Under the pieces are notes generated by a model. The model was given only the letters and a program-made list of their open reading frames with translations. It searched no databases and was not told where the DNA came from. Source: Deltaproteobacteria bacterium (GTDB lineage Bacteria > Desulfobacterota > Desulfobaccia > Desulfobaccales > 0-14-0-80-60-11). Taken from it: 37,083 nucleotides of DNA. Positions 9,033 through 16,529 of this stretch are shown piece by piece; the stretch's first letter is position 1; every line of letters begins with the position of its first letter. Both the position numbers and the translations under genes were made by a program. The stretch is taken from NCBI GenBank assembly GCA_030655955.1, contig JAUSOZ010000057.1, positions 1 to 37,083 on the forward strand. Reading direction: 5' to 3'.

Positions 9033-9088
9033 GTAGGGGCGCACCGGTGTGTGCGCCCGCATGGGGGGACACACGGGTCCCCCCCTAC
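9033..9088. repeat. Intergenic palindromic repeat
   Basis: Two consecutive inverted repeats, GGGGCGCACCGGTGTGTGCGCCC and GGGGGGACACACGGGTCCCCCC, bounded by GTAG and CTAC. It resembles other short palindromic blocks between genes in this window (20371, 21993, 34608) and has no coding content. It lies between the TIGR02186-like gene and the PEP-synthase-like gene. Confidence 0.5.
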
Positions 9089-9160
9089 AAGGAAATATCT
9101 GGGTTGAAGGCACCGCGCACTATGGCAGGTGCGACCGTGGCCGGATAAAGGAATAACCCC

Positions 9161-11740
9161 ATGTGGTCAGTGCTCCATAATCTCTGGAAGCGGATAAGCA
9201 GGCCCAAGCAGCAACTGGTGGCCTTTCCGGAGATTTTTGAACATTTCCAGGCGCTGCTGGCCGACCACCAGCGGGTCATGGAACTCATTGCCGACCTGGG
9301 GGAAAAATCCGGCGGAGAATATATCTTTGACCGCAAGTACCTCATCGACACCACCGAAGCCATCCAGACGCTGCTGCTGCGCATGGTGAAAGGCGTCAAT
9401 CTCATCACCTCGAACCGTTACCTGGATCTGTACCAGGCCCTGGACCGCATCTTCATCCCCCTGGGGGCCGAACTCCGGGGGCGGCTGATCCTGTCCAAGG
9501 AGATGCCCCTGGTGATCTCACTGGCCGAAGCCCCCGAGGACCGCCCCGAACTCATCGGGGGCAAGGCGTCCCACCTGGCGGTGGCCATCCAAAACCTCAG
9601 CCTGCCGGTGCCGGGCGGCTTCATCATCACCACCCGGGCCTACCGGCTCTTCCTGGAACACAATCACCTGGAGGAACGCATCCACGCCCTGCTGGAGGCT
9701 TGGGTGGCGGGCGAGTACGACGAACGCCAGGTCTCCCGTCAGATCCAGTACAGCATCCTGGCGGGGGTAGTACCCCACGAAGTGGCCGGGGAAATACGGC
9801 GCCAGGCGGAAAAGGGCGGGGATTGGGCCGTGCGCAGCAGCGCCTACGGCGAAGACGGAGAACTGTCTTTTGCCGGCCTGCATGAGAGCCTGCTGCACGT
9901 TCCGTCCCGGGGCGTCATCAAGGCCTATAAACAGGTCCTGGCCAGTCTCTATTCCCCCGAGGCCCTGGTTTACCGGCAGAAGATGGGGATGCTGGGGGAA
10001 GAGGCGGCCATGGCGGTGCTGTGCCAGGAGATGATTCCCAGCCAGGCCAGCGGGGTGGTGCATACCCTGGACGTGAGCGGCCGGGAGAACGACTGCCTGG
10101 TCTTTTTTGCCGCCTGGGGCCTGGGGCGCACCGTGGTGGAGGGTAAAGGCCCGGTGGACCGCTACGTGGTGGAGCGGGATTTTCCCCACCGCATCCGGTC
10201 CCAGGAAATCGCCCAGAAAGAAAAACTGGTTCGGGCCATGGCCGGTGGGGGCGAAGAAGAAGCGGCGGTCGCCCCGGAGGACCAGAGCCGGGAAACCCTC
10301 TCCGAGGCCACCGTTGAAGCCTTGGGGCGCTGGGCCCTGATCCTGGAACGCTACTTCAAGCGCCCCCAGGAGATCGAATGCGCCATCGATGCCGCCGGGA
10401 ACTGTTGGGTCCTGCAGGCCCGGGGCTTGCAGATCCCCAAGCCCAAGGTCCCTCTGCCCCAAGATATTTGCGAGACCTGCGCCCGCTACCCCATCCTGAT
10501 CCAGGACGTCGGCGTGGTGGCCCATGCCGGGGTGGGCGCCGGCGTCGTGGCCCACGTCAGCACCGATGCTGACCTGGACCGTTTTCCCGAGGAAGCCGTC
10601 CTGGTGGCCAAATATACCGCCCCGTGGCTGGCCCGTATTGTGCCCAAGGCGGCGGCCATCGTGGCGGAGCGGGGTTCCGCCGCCGGGCATCTGGCCACCA
10701 TCGCCCGGGAATTCCGGGTGCCCACCCTGGTAGGGGTGGAGGGCGCCATGGAGATCCTCACGGCCGGCATGAAGGTCACCGTGGACACCAAGCAGCGGAC
10801 GGTCTACGCCGGCCGGGTGAAAGAATTGCTCCAGTATGAGCTGGTCCAGTCCATGGCCTTTGAGGACGCCCCGGAATTCCGGCTGCTGCGGCGGATTTTG
10901 GCCCGCATCGCGCCGCTCCATTTGCTGGATCCCCAGGACCAGAATTTTACCCCCGAGGGCTGTCAATCGGTCCACGACGTCATCCGGTTCATCCACGAAA
11001 AAGCCGTGGAAGAATTGATGGACCTGCCCCGGTTTGTGAAGCGTTTCAAGGGAGTCAGGATTTTCACCCTGGTCTCCGACATCCCCCTGGGCCTAAAGGT
11101 TCTGGACCTGGGCGGCGGGATCGCCCCCGAGGCCCAGGGGACCAGGCTCCTGCCGGAGCACATCCGGTCGGCGCCCATGAGGGCGCTGTGGGAGGGCCTA
11201 TCCGAACCGGGGGTCTGGAGCACGGAACCGGTGCCGGTGGATTTCCAGGGGATGATGTCGAGCCTGACCAAGACCGGAGCTTTTACCTCCAGCGCCACCA
11301 CGGTGTCGGGTTTCAACCTGGCGGTAATCAGCGAAAACTACCTGAATCTGCACCTGCGGTTGGGCTATCACTTTAACCTGGTGGATGCCCGCATGGAGAC
11401 CGAGGCCCCCCGCAACCACATCTATTTTCGCTTTGTGGGTGGGGTTACCGACCTCACGCGCCGCTCCCGGCGGGCACAACTGCTGGAAAAGATTCTGTCC
11501 CAATTCCACTTTAAGGTGGACACCAAAGGCGATCTGGTGGTGGCCAAGGTGCTTCATCTGCCCCGGGAAGATATGGAGCAGCGGCTCCGGCTCCTGGGCC
11601 GGTTGATCGGATTCACCCGCCAGTTGGATATTCAGCTGCGCCGCGATGAAGACGTCCCGGATTTTGTGGAGGCGTTTTTTCACCAAAACTCCCGTTTAGG
11701 GGAGCAGCCCCCGGAAGGAGGAAGTTATGACGGAAAATAA
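9161..11740 (+). CDS. PEP/pyruvate-binding (PEP-synthase-like) protein lacking the PEP-binding barrel
   Basis: Residues about 1-115 are a helical N-terminal extension. Residues about 120-430 are the ATP-grasp PPDK_N domain (LIGGKASHLAVA, LPVPGGFIITTRAY, WAVRSSAYGEDGELSFAGLHES, VLQARGL). Residues about 490-560 are the swivelling phosphohistidine domain with RGSAAGHLATIAREFRVPT; His510 is the expected carrier. In PEP synthase and PPDK a large PEP/pyruvate TIM barrel follows, but here the last 300 residues show no barrel motifs that I recognise and form a different domain. The protein might therefore phosphorylate another acceptor or act in regulation. ATG 9161 follows AAAGGA. It overlaps the receiver gene by 14 bases, so the two are translationally coupled. 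Catalysis is not demonstrated. Confidence 0.82.
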   Translation: MWSVLHNLWKRISRPKQQLVAFPEIFEHFQALLADHQRVMELIADLGEKSGGEYIFDRKYLIDTTEAIQTLLLRMVKGVNLITSNRYLDLYQALDRIFIPLGAELRGRLILSKEMPLVISLAEAPEDRPELIGGKASHLAVAIQNLSLPVPGGFIITTRAYRLFLEHNHLEERIHALLEAWVAGEYDERQVSRQIQYSILAGVVPHEVAGEIRRQAEKGGDWAVRSSAYGEDGELSFAGLHESLLHVPSRGVIKAYKQVLASLYSPEALVYRQKMGMLGEEAAMAVLCQEMIPSQASGVVHTLDVSGRENDCLVFFAAWGLGRTVVEGKGPVDRYVVERDFPHRIRSQEIAQKEKLVRAMAGGGEEEAAVAPEDQSRETLSEATVEALGRWALILERYFKRPQEIECAIDAAGNCWVLQARGLQIPKPKVPLPQDICETCARYPILIQDVGVVAHAGVGAGVVAHVSTDADLDRFPEEAVLVAKYTAPWLARIVPKAAAIVAERGSAAGHLATIAREFRVPTLVGVEGAMEILTAGMKVTVDTKQRTVYAGRVKELLQYELVQSMAFEDAPEFRLLRRILARIAPLHLLDPQDQNFTPEGCQSVHDVIRFIHEKAVEELMDLPRFVKRFKGVRIFTLVSDIPLGLKVLDLGGGIAPEAQGTRLLPEHIRSAPMRALWEGLSEPGVWSTEPVPVDFQGMMSSLTKTGAFTSSATTVSGFNLAVISENYLNLHLRLGYHFNLVDARMETEAPRNHIYFRFVGGVTDLTRRSRRAQLLEKILSQFHFKVDTKGDLVVAKVLHLPREDMEQRLRLLGRLIGFTRQLDIQLRRDEDVPDFVEAFFHQNSRLGEQPPEGGSYDGK

Positions 11741-12116
11741 GCTCCGGATACTGGTGCTGGACGATGAACCCATTGTCTGCAAACGTCTGCAGCCGGCTTT
11801 GGAAAAGTTGGGATTCGCCGTGGACACCTTCACCCAAAGCGTCGAGGCCATGCATCAGGTGCAACAGTCGGCCTATGACATTGTGATCACGGATCTCAAG
11901 ATGAAAGAGATCGACGGCATGCGCTTTCTGGAAGAAGTCAAAAAGCAGCGGCCGCAAACCGAGGTGATTGTGATCACGGGTTTCGCCACCATGGAAACCG
12001 CCAAGCAGTCGTTCCAGAAGGGCGTCTTCGATTTCATCGCCAAGCCCTTCAAATTGAGCGAGATTCAGGACGTGGTGACCCGGGCGGCCGCTAAAATTCG
12101 CGGCGCTGCGGCTTGA
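11727..12116 (+). CDS. Single-domain response regulator (receiver only)
   Basis: A CheY-like receiver of 129 residues with no output domain. The acidic pair is in LVLDDEPIV, the phospho-acceptor Asp in VITDLKMKEIDGM, the Thr in VITGFAT and the Lys in IAKPFK. The start lies within the end of the PEP-synthase-like gene (14-base overlap) behind GGAAGGAGGA, so translation is tightly coupled. Coupling to a phosphohistidine protein and placement before three Usp genes suggest a phosphorelay or allosteric partner, but no kinase lies nearby in the block. It resembles the receiver of the regulator at 1285 (same opening PIV..RLQ.ALEK pattern). Confidence 0.92.
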   Translation: MTENKLRILVLDDEPIVCKRLQPALEKLGFAVDTFTQSVEAMHQVQQSAYDIVITDLKMKEIDGMRFLEEVKKQRPQTEVIVITGFATMETAKQSFQKGVFDFIAKPFKLSEIQDVVTRAAAKIRGAAA

Positions 12117-12169
12117 GGGCCGCCCGCGCCTAGCTGCCATAACGTACGCCGATTAAGGGGGAAGTGTAT

Positions 12170-12970
12170 ATGCTGAAAACCCTGGTAGCCATTGAAGTGG
12201 ACCTGGCCTCCAGCTTTGCCATTCGCTATGCCTGTGACCTGGGGAACCTCATTCCCATGGAGCTGTATCCGGTCTATGTCAAGGCGCCGCCGCCGGAAGT
12301 GCCGGTCACCGGGACGGGTTGGGTCCGGCATACCTGGGAACGGGAGATCGTCGAGATGGGCAAGGAGGAGATCCAGGAAATGCTGGCCTCCGAGCAGGAA
12401 TCCTGCCCCATGCTGCAAACACCCCGGGTGATCTATGGGGATCGCGATCACGAACTGGTCAAGATCGAGAGCCAGGAGAGCTTCGATTTGTACGTCGAAG
12501 GAGCGCCCTATCCCTTTAACCCGGCGACCATCCAGCGGCGCCTGCACTCCAAGTTCTACCAGAAGCTCGCCTGCCCCCTCATTTGGCTGCGGGTGTTGCG
12601 CCAGATCCACCGGGTTCTGGTGGTATGCCCGGATTTATCCGGCGCCCGGGCGGTGTTGCCGGCCATGCAGAAACTCTGGGCCGGGTGCTCAACGCCGCTC
12701 CATTTGGCCCTGCCGCCCCAGGAGGGCTACGGCGGCCCCGGCGACGCCCTGAGAGAAGAGGCCCGGAAAGTCCTGGCGGCCTTGGAGGCCACCGGGTGTA
12801 CCGTGGAGGTCAAAGAAGTGGCTGACTGGTCCTCCGGGGGGCCGGCCCCGGCCACGCTGAAGGAATACGGTCTGGTGGCCGTGCCCCTGGATCGTGCGGT
12901 AAAAAAAGACCATGTCCACCTTAACTGGCTGGCCCAGATAAAAAACCCTTTGATGCTGGTGCCGTATTGA
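12170..12970 (+). CDS. Divergent tandem universal stress protein
   Basis: A 266-residue protein with a Usp-like first strand (MLKTLVAIEVD) and a helix-strand pattern in two halves. The second half restarts near IHRVLVVCPDLSGA. The usual glycine-rich ATP loop is not seen in either half, so it is a divergent member, perhaps without nucleotide binding. The ORF track starts at GTG 12164; AAGGGGG upstream sits at a better distance (about eight bases) from ATG 12170. It lies 53 bases after the receiver gene on the same strand. The family call is by pattern and context, with moderate confidence. Confidence 0.65.
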   Translation: MLKTLVAIEVDLASSFAIRYACDLGNLIPMELYPVYVKAPPPEVPVTGTGWVRHTWEREIVEMGKEEIQEMLASEQESCPMLQTPRVIYGDRDHELVKIESQESFDLYVEGAPYPFNPATIQRRLHSKFYQKLACPLIWLRVLRQIHRVLVVCPDLSGARAVLPAMQKLWAGCSTPLHLALPPQEGYGGPGDALREEARKVLAALEATGCTVEVKEVADWSSGGPAPATLKEYGLVAVPLDRAVKKDHVHLNWLAQIKNPLMLVPY

Positions 12971-13062
12971 GCCCGGCCGGTAGCCTAGAAGTCTGATTTA
13001 TCTGACCGGACCGTCTCCGAAGGCCGCGGCAGATTTCGTAAACCACAGGGAGGGGAATGACC

Positions 13063-13929
13063 ATGAAAATTTTATTCGCTGGAGATGAACATCCCTACAG
13101 CGCCTATGCGCTCAATGAAGTAGTCCGGCTGGCCACCAACACCTGGGCCGACGTGACCCTGCTGGCGGTAGCCGCCGCCGACACCGGGGCCAAACCCGGC
13201 GAGGACCATACCCTGGCCCAGGCCTTACACGGGTACCGGGAGACTTTCCTGAGCCGCGCCGGCGGCGAGGGCTCACCCTATGCCCTGGGGGCGCCGCAGT
13301 TCGAGTGGATTCCCGTCAGGGGCGGCCAGTGGGAAGAACTGCTGGTGCACCGGGGAGCCAAAAAAGACGTGACGGTGCGCCTGAGGTACGGTAATGAGGC
13401 CCAGGAGGTCGTGGCGGAAGCCCGGGATGAAGAAAGCGACCTGATCGTGCTGGGGTGCACCAAGGGAGGGCAGTGCATCTGGCAAGGCTCGGCCCCGGTG
13501 CCCCAGAAAGTGGTCAACGATGCCGGCTGTTCCGTCCTTCTGGTCAAAGAAGAGCAGCCCATCAGCCGCATCCTGGCCTGCCTGGACCAGAGCTACATCA
13601 GCCAGGATTCCCTGGAGATGATCAACCAGATGGCCACGATTCACGGGGCTCAACTGGAATTGGTCGGGCTTTCCCAGGGTGGCGACATGAAAAAAGACGT
13701 GTACCGGCGGCTCATCGAGATCGGCGATTACTACGAGGATCGCCAGATCAAGGTGACCACGCGCTTAACCGAGATCGCCGAGTTTGAAGACTTCATCGGT
13801 AAGGAACTGCAGCAAGACCTCCTGGCCCTGTTTATGGGGAAGAAATCTTTGCTGGACCGGTTCTTTCCCCGGGATTGGGCCGGACGCTTTGTGAGCAAGT
13901 GCCAGACGTCGGTTTTGGTGATGCGATAA
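13063..13929 (+). CDS. Tandem-domain universal stress protein
   Basis: Two Usp-like halves: MKILFAGDEHPYSAYALNEV opens the first, and ISRILACLDQSYISQDSLEM opens the second near residue 165. DLIVLGCTKGGQ is the strand and loop where the ATP motif would lie, but the G-x2-G-x9-G(S/T) spacing is not kept. ATG 13057 and ATG 13063 are both possible. The site AGGGAGGGG is about seven bases before 13063 and only one or two before 13057, so I use 13063. It is the third Usp-type gene of the block. Ligand and role are unknown. Confidence 0.8.
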   Translation: MKILFAGDEHPYSAYALNEVVRLATNTWADVTLLAVAAADTGAKPGEDHTLAQALHGYRETFLSRAGGEGSPYALGAPQFEWIPVRGGQWEELLVHRGAKKDVTVRLRYGNEAQEVVAEARDEESDLIVLGCTKGGQCIWQGSAPVPQKVVNDAGCSVLLVKEEQPISRILACLDQSYISQDSLEMINQMATIHGAQLELVGLSQGGDMKKDVYRRLIEIGDYYEDRQIKVTTRLTEIAEFEDFIGKELQQDLLALFMGKKSLLDRFFPRDWAGRFVSKCQTSVLVMR

Positions 13930-13943
13930 TCACAACTATAAGG

Positions 13944-13949
13944 TATAAT
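13944..13949 (+). promoter_or_regulatory. Candidate -10 element of the usp gene at 14003
   Basis: An exact TATAAT follows AAGG in the 73-base gap before the ribosome site of the next Usp gene. No convincing -35 hexamer is found at the right distance, so activity may need an activator. Transcription would start near 13956. Confidence 0.4.
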
Positions 13950-14002
13950 GCGGAAAATCGGCCCCGGTTCCGGGCGCTCAGTAGATTCGAGAGGAGATAC
14001 CT

Positions 14003-14851
14003 ATGAAAATCCTGGTTGCGGTGGATAAAAACGAAGAGTCCCAACAGGCTCTGCGCTATACCTGCCATTTGCTGGAACATTTCGAGGCCGACGTGGACGC
14101 CCTCTACGTCAAACCCAATGTGGTGGAGTCCGTGGCGGAAACTTCCTATGCCCCTTTCACCACCCGGGAGGATGTGGAAAAGGCCATCGAAACCGAGGCG
14201 GAAAAAACCGTGGAGGAGATTTTCCAGGCCTGCGAGATCTGCCTGGGGGGCAAGGTGCCTTGTGAGCCCCTGGTGGCCGTCGGCGATCCCGCCGAGGAGA
14301 TTCTGAACCTCGCCAATGAAGGCATGTACGACCTGATCGTGCTGGGCTCCCAGGGCCGCTCCACCATCCGGGGCTTTTTGCTGGGCTCGGTGCATGCCAA
14401 GATTCTCCACCATGCCCTGCAACCGGTGCTCCTCATGCGCAATTTCCGGCCGATCCAGAAAATCCTGGTGGCCTACCGGGGGTCCCAGTGCGACCAGGGA
14501 GCCCTGGAATTCATCGCCCCGCTCTTTGCCAAGCAGAAACCGGAAATCACCATCCTGCACGTGCAGGAAACGGCATTGGGCGAAACCCCTGAAATCGCCG
14601 AGGCCTGTCTGCTCACCGGCGAGGACACCTTAAAGGCATACGGCTACACCCCCAGCAAGAAATTGGCCCAGGGCGACTTTGTGGACGAAATCCTCAAGGC
14701 CGTGGCCGTGGAACGCTATGACCTGCTGGTGCTGGGGGCCTATGGGCACAAGCGGCCCAAGTATCTGAAGATGATCAGCGACGAGGCCCTCAATCTGGTG
14801 CGCCTTTCCACCCGCCCGGTCCTGGTGTATCGGGATCAAGCTGAAACTTAG
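14003..14851 (+). CDS. Tandem-domain universal stress protein with ATP-binding loop
   Basis: Two Usp domains in 282 residues. The first opens MKILVAVDKNEESQQALRY and contains GSQGRSTIRGFLLGS, an exact G-x2-G-x9-G-S ATP-binding motif, so this copy probably binds ATP. The second (from about IQKILVAYRGSQCDQGAL) ends with VLGAYGHKRPKY, which lacks the full motif. The start ATG follows GAGAGGAGATACCT, a good ribosome site. It is the most canonical of the four Usp genes here and ends the block. Stress or energy-starvation function is inferred from the family. Confidence 0.9.
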   Translation: MKILVAVDKNEESQQALRYTCHLLEHFEADVDALYVKPNVVESVAETSYAPFTTREDVEKAIETEAEKTVEEIFQACEICLGGKVPCEPLVAVGDPAEEILNLANEGMYDLIVLGSQGRSTIRGFLLGSVHAKILHHALQPVLLMRNFRPIQKILVAYRGSQCDQGALEFIAPLFAKQKPEITILHVQETALGETPEIAEACLLTGEDTLKAYGYTPSKKLAQGDFVDEILKAVAVERYDLLVLGAYGHKRPKYLKMISDEALNLVRLSTRPVLVYRDQAET

Positions 14852-15153
14852 GCGGCTGCGCCTGGCCCGGCTCGTGGGGGCCGACCCCTTGGTCGGCCTC
14901 CAGGATAAGAGCGGACACTCAGGTCCGCCTCGACAACTCGTCTCTAGACCTGCATCCCGGGATGAGGCAGGCGGAGATCGGCAGGGATAGCGCCGCCCTC
15001 CCTATTTCCCGGCTTTCTCCGGACACGGCTTTTTTTACAGCATCTCTTGCCCCCGCCCCGGCTTTTTGCCCGCCTGACGGCGCATTGTTCCTTGACAACC
15101 TTAGGTACGCATGATAATTTATTGCTTTAATTACGCAATATTACAGGTTTTTC
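14852..15153. other. Gene-free spacer with short palindromes and a promoter
   Basis: No coding region found on either strand. It contains GGCCGACC-CCTT-GGTCGGCC (14878-14897) and GCGGAC-ACTCAG-GTCCGC (about 14913-14930), short hairpins without T-runs, so they are repeat-like rather than good terminators. Its end carries the promoter of the next gene. Confidence 0.5.
15092..15120 (+). promoter_or_regulatory. Sigma-70 promoter before the nucleotidyltransferase-like gene
   Basis: Exact TTGACA at 15092-15097, followed by TAATTT (15115-15120) at 17 bases or GATAAT (15113-15118) at 15 bases. The local AT-richness in a GC-rich region supports a promoter for the operon that continues into the RNase E/G gene. 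Confidence 0.55.
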
Positions 15154-16527
15154 ATGCCCCAAGCGACCAAAGCCGTCATTGCTCCCGGCAGCCTCGAACC
15201 CTATATCAGCTCCTGCGTGGCCCTGGCCCAAGAGAATTTACGCCACTTCTCCTCGCTGGCCGAAATCGCCGCCCGGGAAAAGGACCTCAACCGTTACCCC
15301 CGCCTGGAGCGCCTGGCGGAGCCCCGGCAAATCCTGGTGCTCGACGAACATAACGGACACCCGGAACCACTGGCCCGGGCCCGGGCCGCTATGGCCCGGG
15401 GAGAAATTCTCTTCGAACATGCCGCCGCCGGTGAGGGCACCCGCTTGATGCTGGGTTCCAAATATTTCCTCGACATCTCCCAGGAGATCACCGTCGAGCG
15501 CACCGCCCACCTCATGAGCCAGGAAGCCGGCCGGATTATTGCCCCCCAGGAGGTGGCGGCGCAACTGGACTGCCTGCCCCAGGAGCTCCTGTCGCTGTCC
15601 CTGGGGGCCCGCCACATGCTCCAGCTCGCCTTTGACCTGCAAAACCTGGCCCGGGGCCTGGGGGAATCGCCCCGGGAGGTACTCGGGCGCCAGCATTTGT
15701 TGGTGGTCATTGGCCGGGAAATGTTGGCCCACGTCGAAAAAGATTTTTACCAGTGGCATTTTTTCGGCTTCAACCCGGCCCAGGTCCATTTCATGGTGCA
15801 GGAGAGCTTTCACGGCCTTAACCTCAAGGGCGGGACATTTTTCTACGATGTCAACAGCCCCCGCCGCCTCCACAACCACGGGCAGATGGTGATGCAGCAG
15901 GCCGCCTCGCGCCAGCTTTTCACCCTGGAGGGGGCCCATGCCTGGGACAAGAAGTTTCACTCCCGGCGAGAGGTAGCCGATTGGCTGCAGGGGTTTGCCG
16001 ATAAAATTTCTTATAATATCGAAGACCTGGACTATCTGACCGGGTCCCTGGATTTCCACGGCCTGGGTTTGGCCCTGGAACTGGGGGACCAGGGCTACAA
16101 CATGGTCATGGAAGTGATGGCCAACAACCCCGCCAAACCTCAGAAAGGCGGGATGCTGGCGTGGGACCCGGAGCTTAAGCGGGATTTAATGATTGAAAGC
16201 TTTCAGTTGGGCGACATCGAGAACCGGGACATCAAGTTCTTGAACCGCAATTTCAACCATTATCCCCGTCCCTGGGTATGTTGGGGCCGCATCAAGGAAC
16301 AAGGCCTGCCCATGCCCGTTGCCGTCAAGGATGGGTTCCTCTATTTCCAGCCAGTCCAGGGAGATATCAATTTTTTGGTGAAAACCGCATTCTTCCGCCG
16401 GCAGGAGATGCGTCCCATCCGCAATTTAAAAAGTCCCGCGGCCCTGCCCCTGGCGATTAATCGCATGTATGCCCAGGACAGCCAGCCCGGGTTTAAAGAA
16501 TTCGCCCAACAGTGTCACCAGGGGTAA
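15154..16527 (+). CDS. Putative nucleotidyltransferase-like protein (UDPGP-like)
   Basis: A 457-residue soluble protein. EHAAAGEGTRLMLGSKYFLD (about 88-107) looks like the glycine-rich nucleotide loop of UDP-sugar pyrophosphorylases (G-x-G-T-R-L followed by a lysine). RRLHNHGQMVMQQ later resembles the downstream GHG-type segment. Other parts do not match a family I know, so I only propose a divergent nucleotidyltransferase fold. It has its own promoter and ends two bases before the RNase E/G start, forming a two-gene unit. The ribosome site is weak (ACAGG). Function is unknown; a sugar-nucleotide role is a guess. Confidence 0.55.
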   Translation: MPQATKAVIAPGSLEPYISSCVALAQENLRHFSSLAEIAAREKDLNRYPRLERLAEPRQILVLDEHNGHPEPLARARAAMARGEILFEHAAAGEGTRLMLGSKYFLDISQEITVERTAHLMSQEAGRIIAPQEVAAQLDCLPQELLSLSLGARHMLQLAFDLQNLARGLGESPREVLGRQHLLVVIGREMLAHVEKDFYQWHFFGFNPAQVHFMVQESFHGLNLKGGTFFYDVNSPRRLHNHGQMVMQQAASRQLFTLEGAHAWDKKFHSRREVADWLQGFADKISYNIEDLDYLTGSLDFHGLGLALELGDQGYNMVMEVMANNPAKPQKGGMLAWDPELKRDLMIESFQLGDIENRDIKFLNRNFNHYPRPWVCWGRIKEQGLPMPVAVKDGFLYFQPVQGDINFLVKTAFFRRQEMRPIRNLKSPAALPLAINRMYAQDSQPGFKEFAQQCHQG

Positions 16528-16529
16528 TC

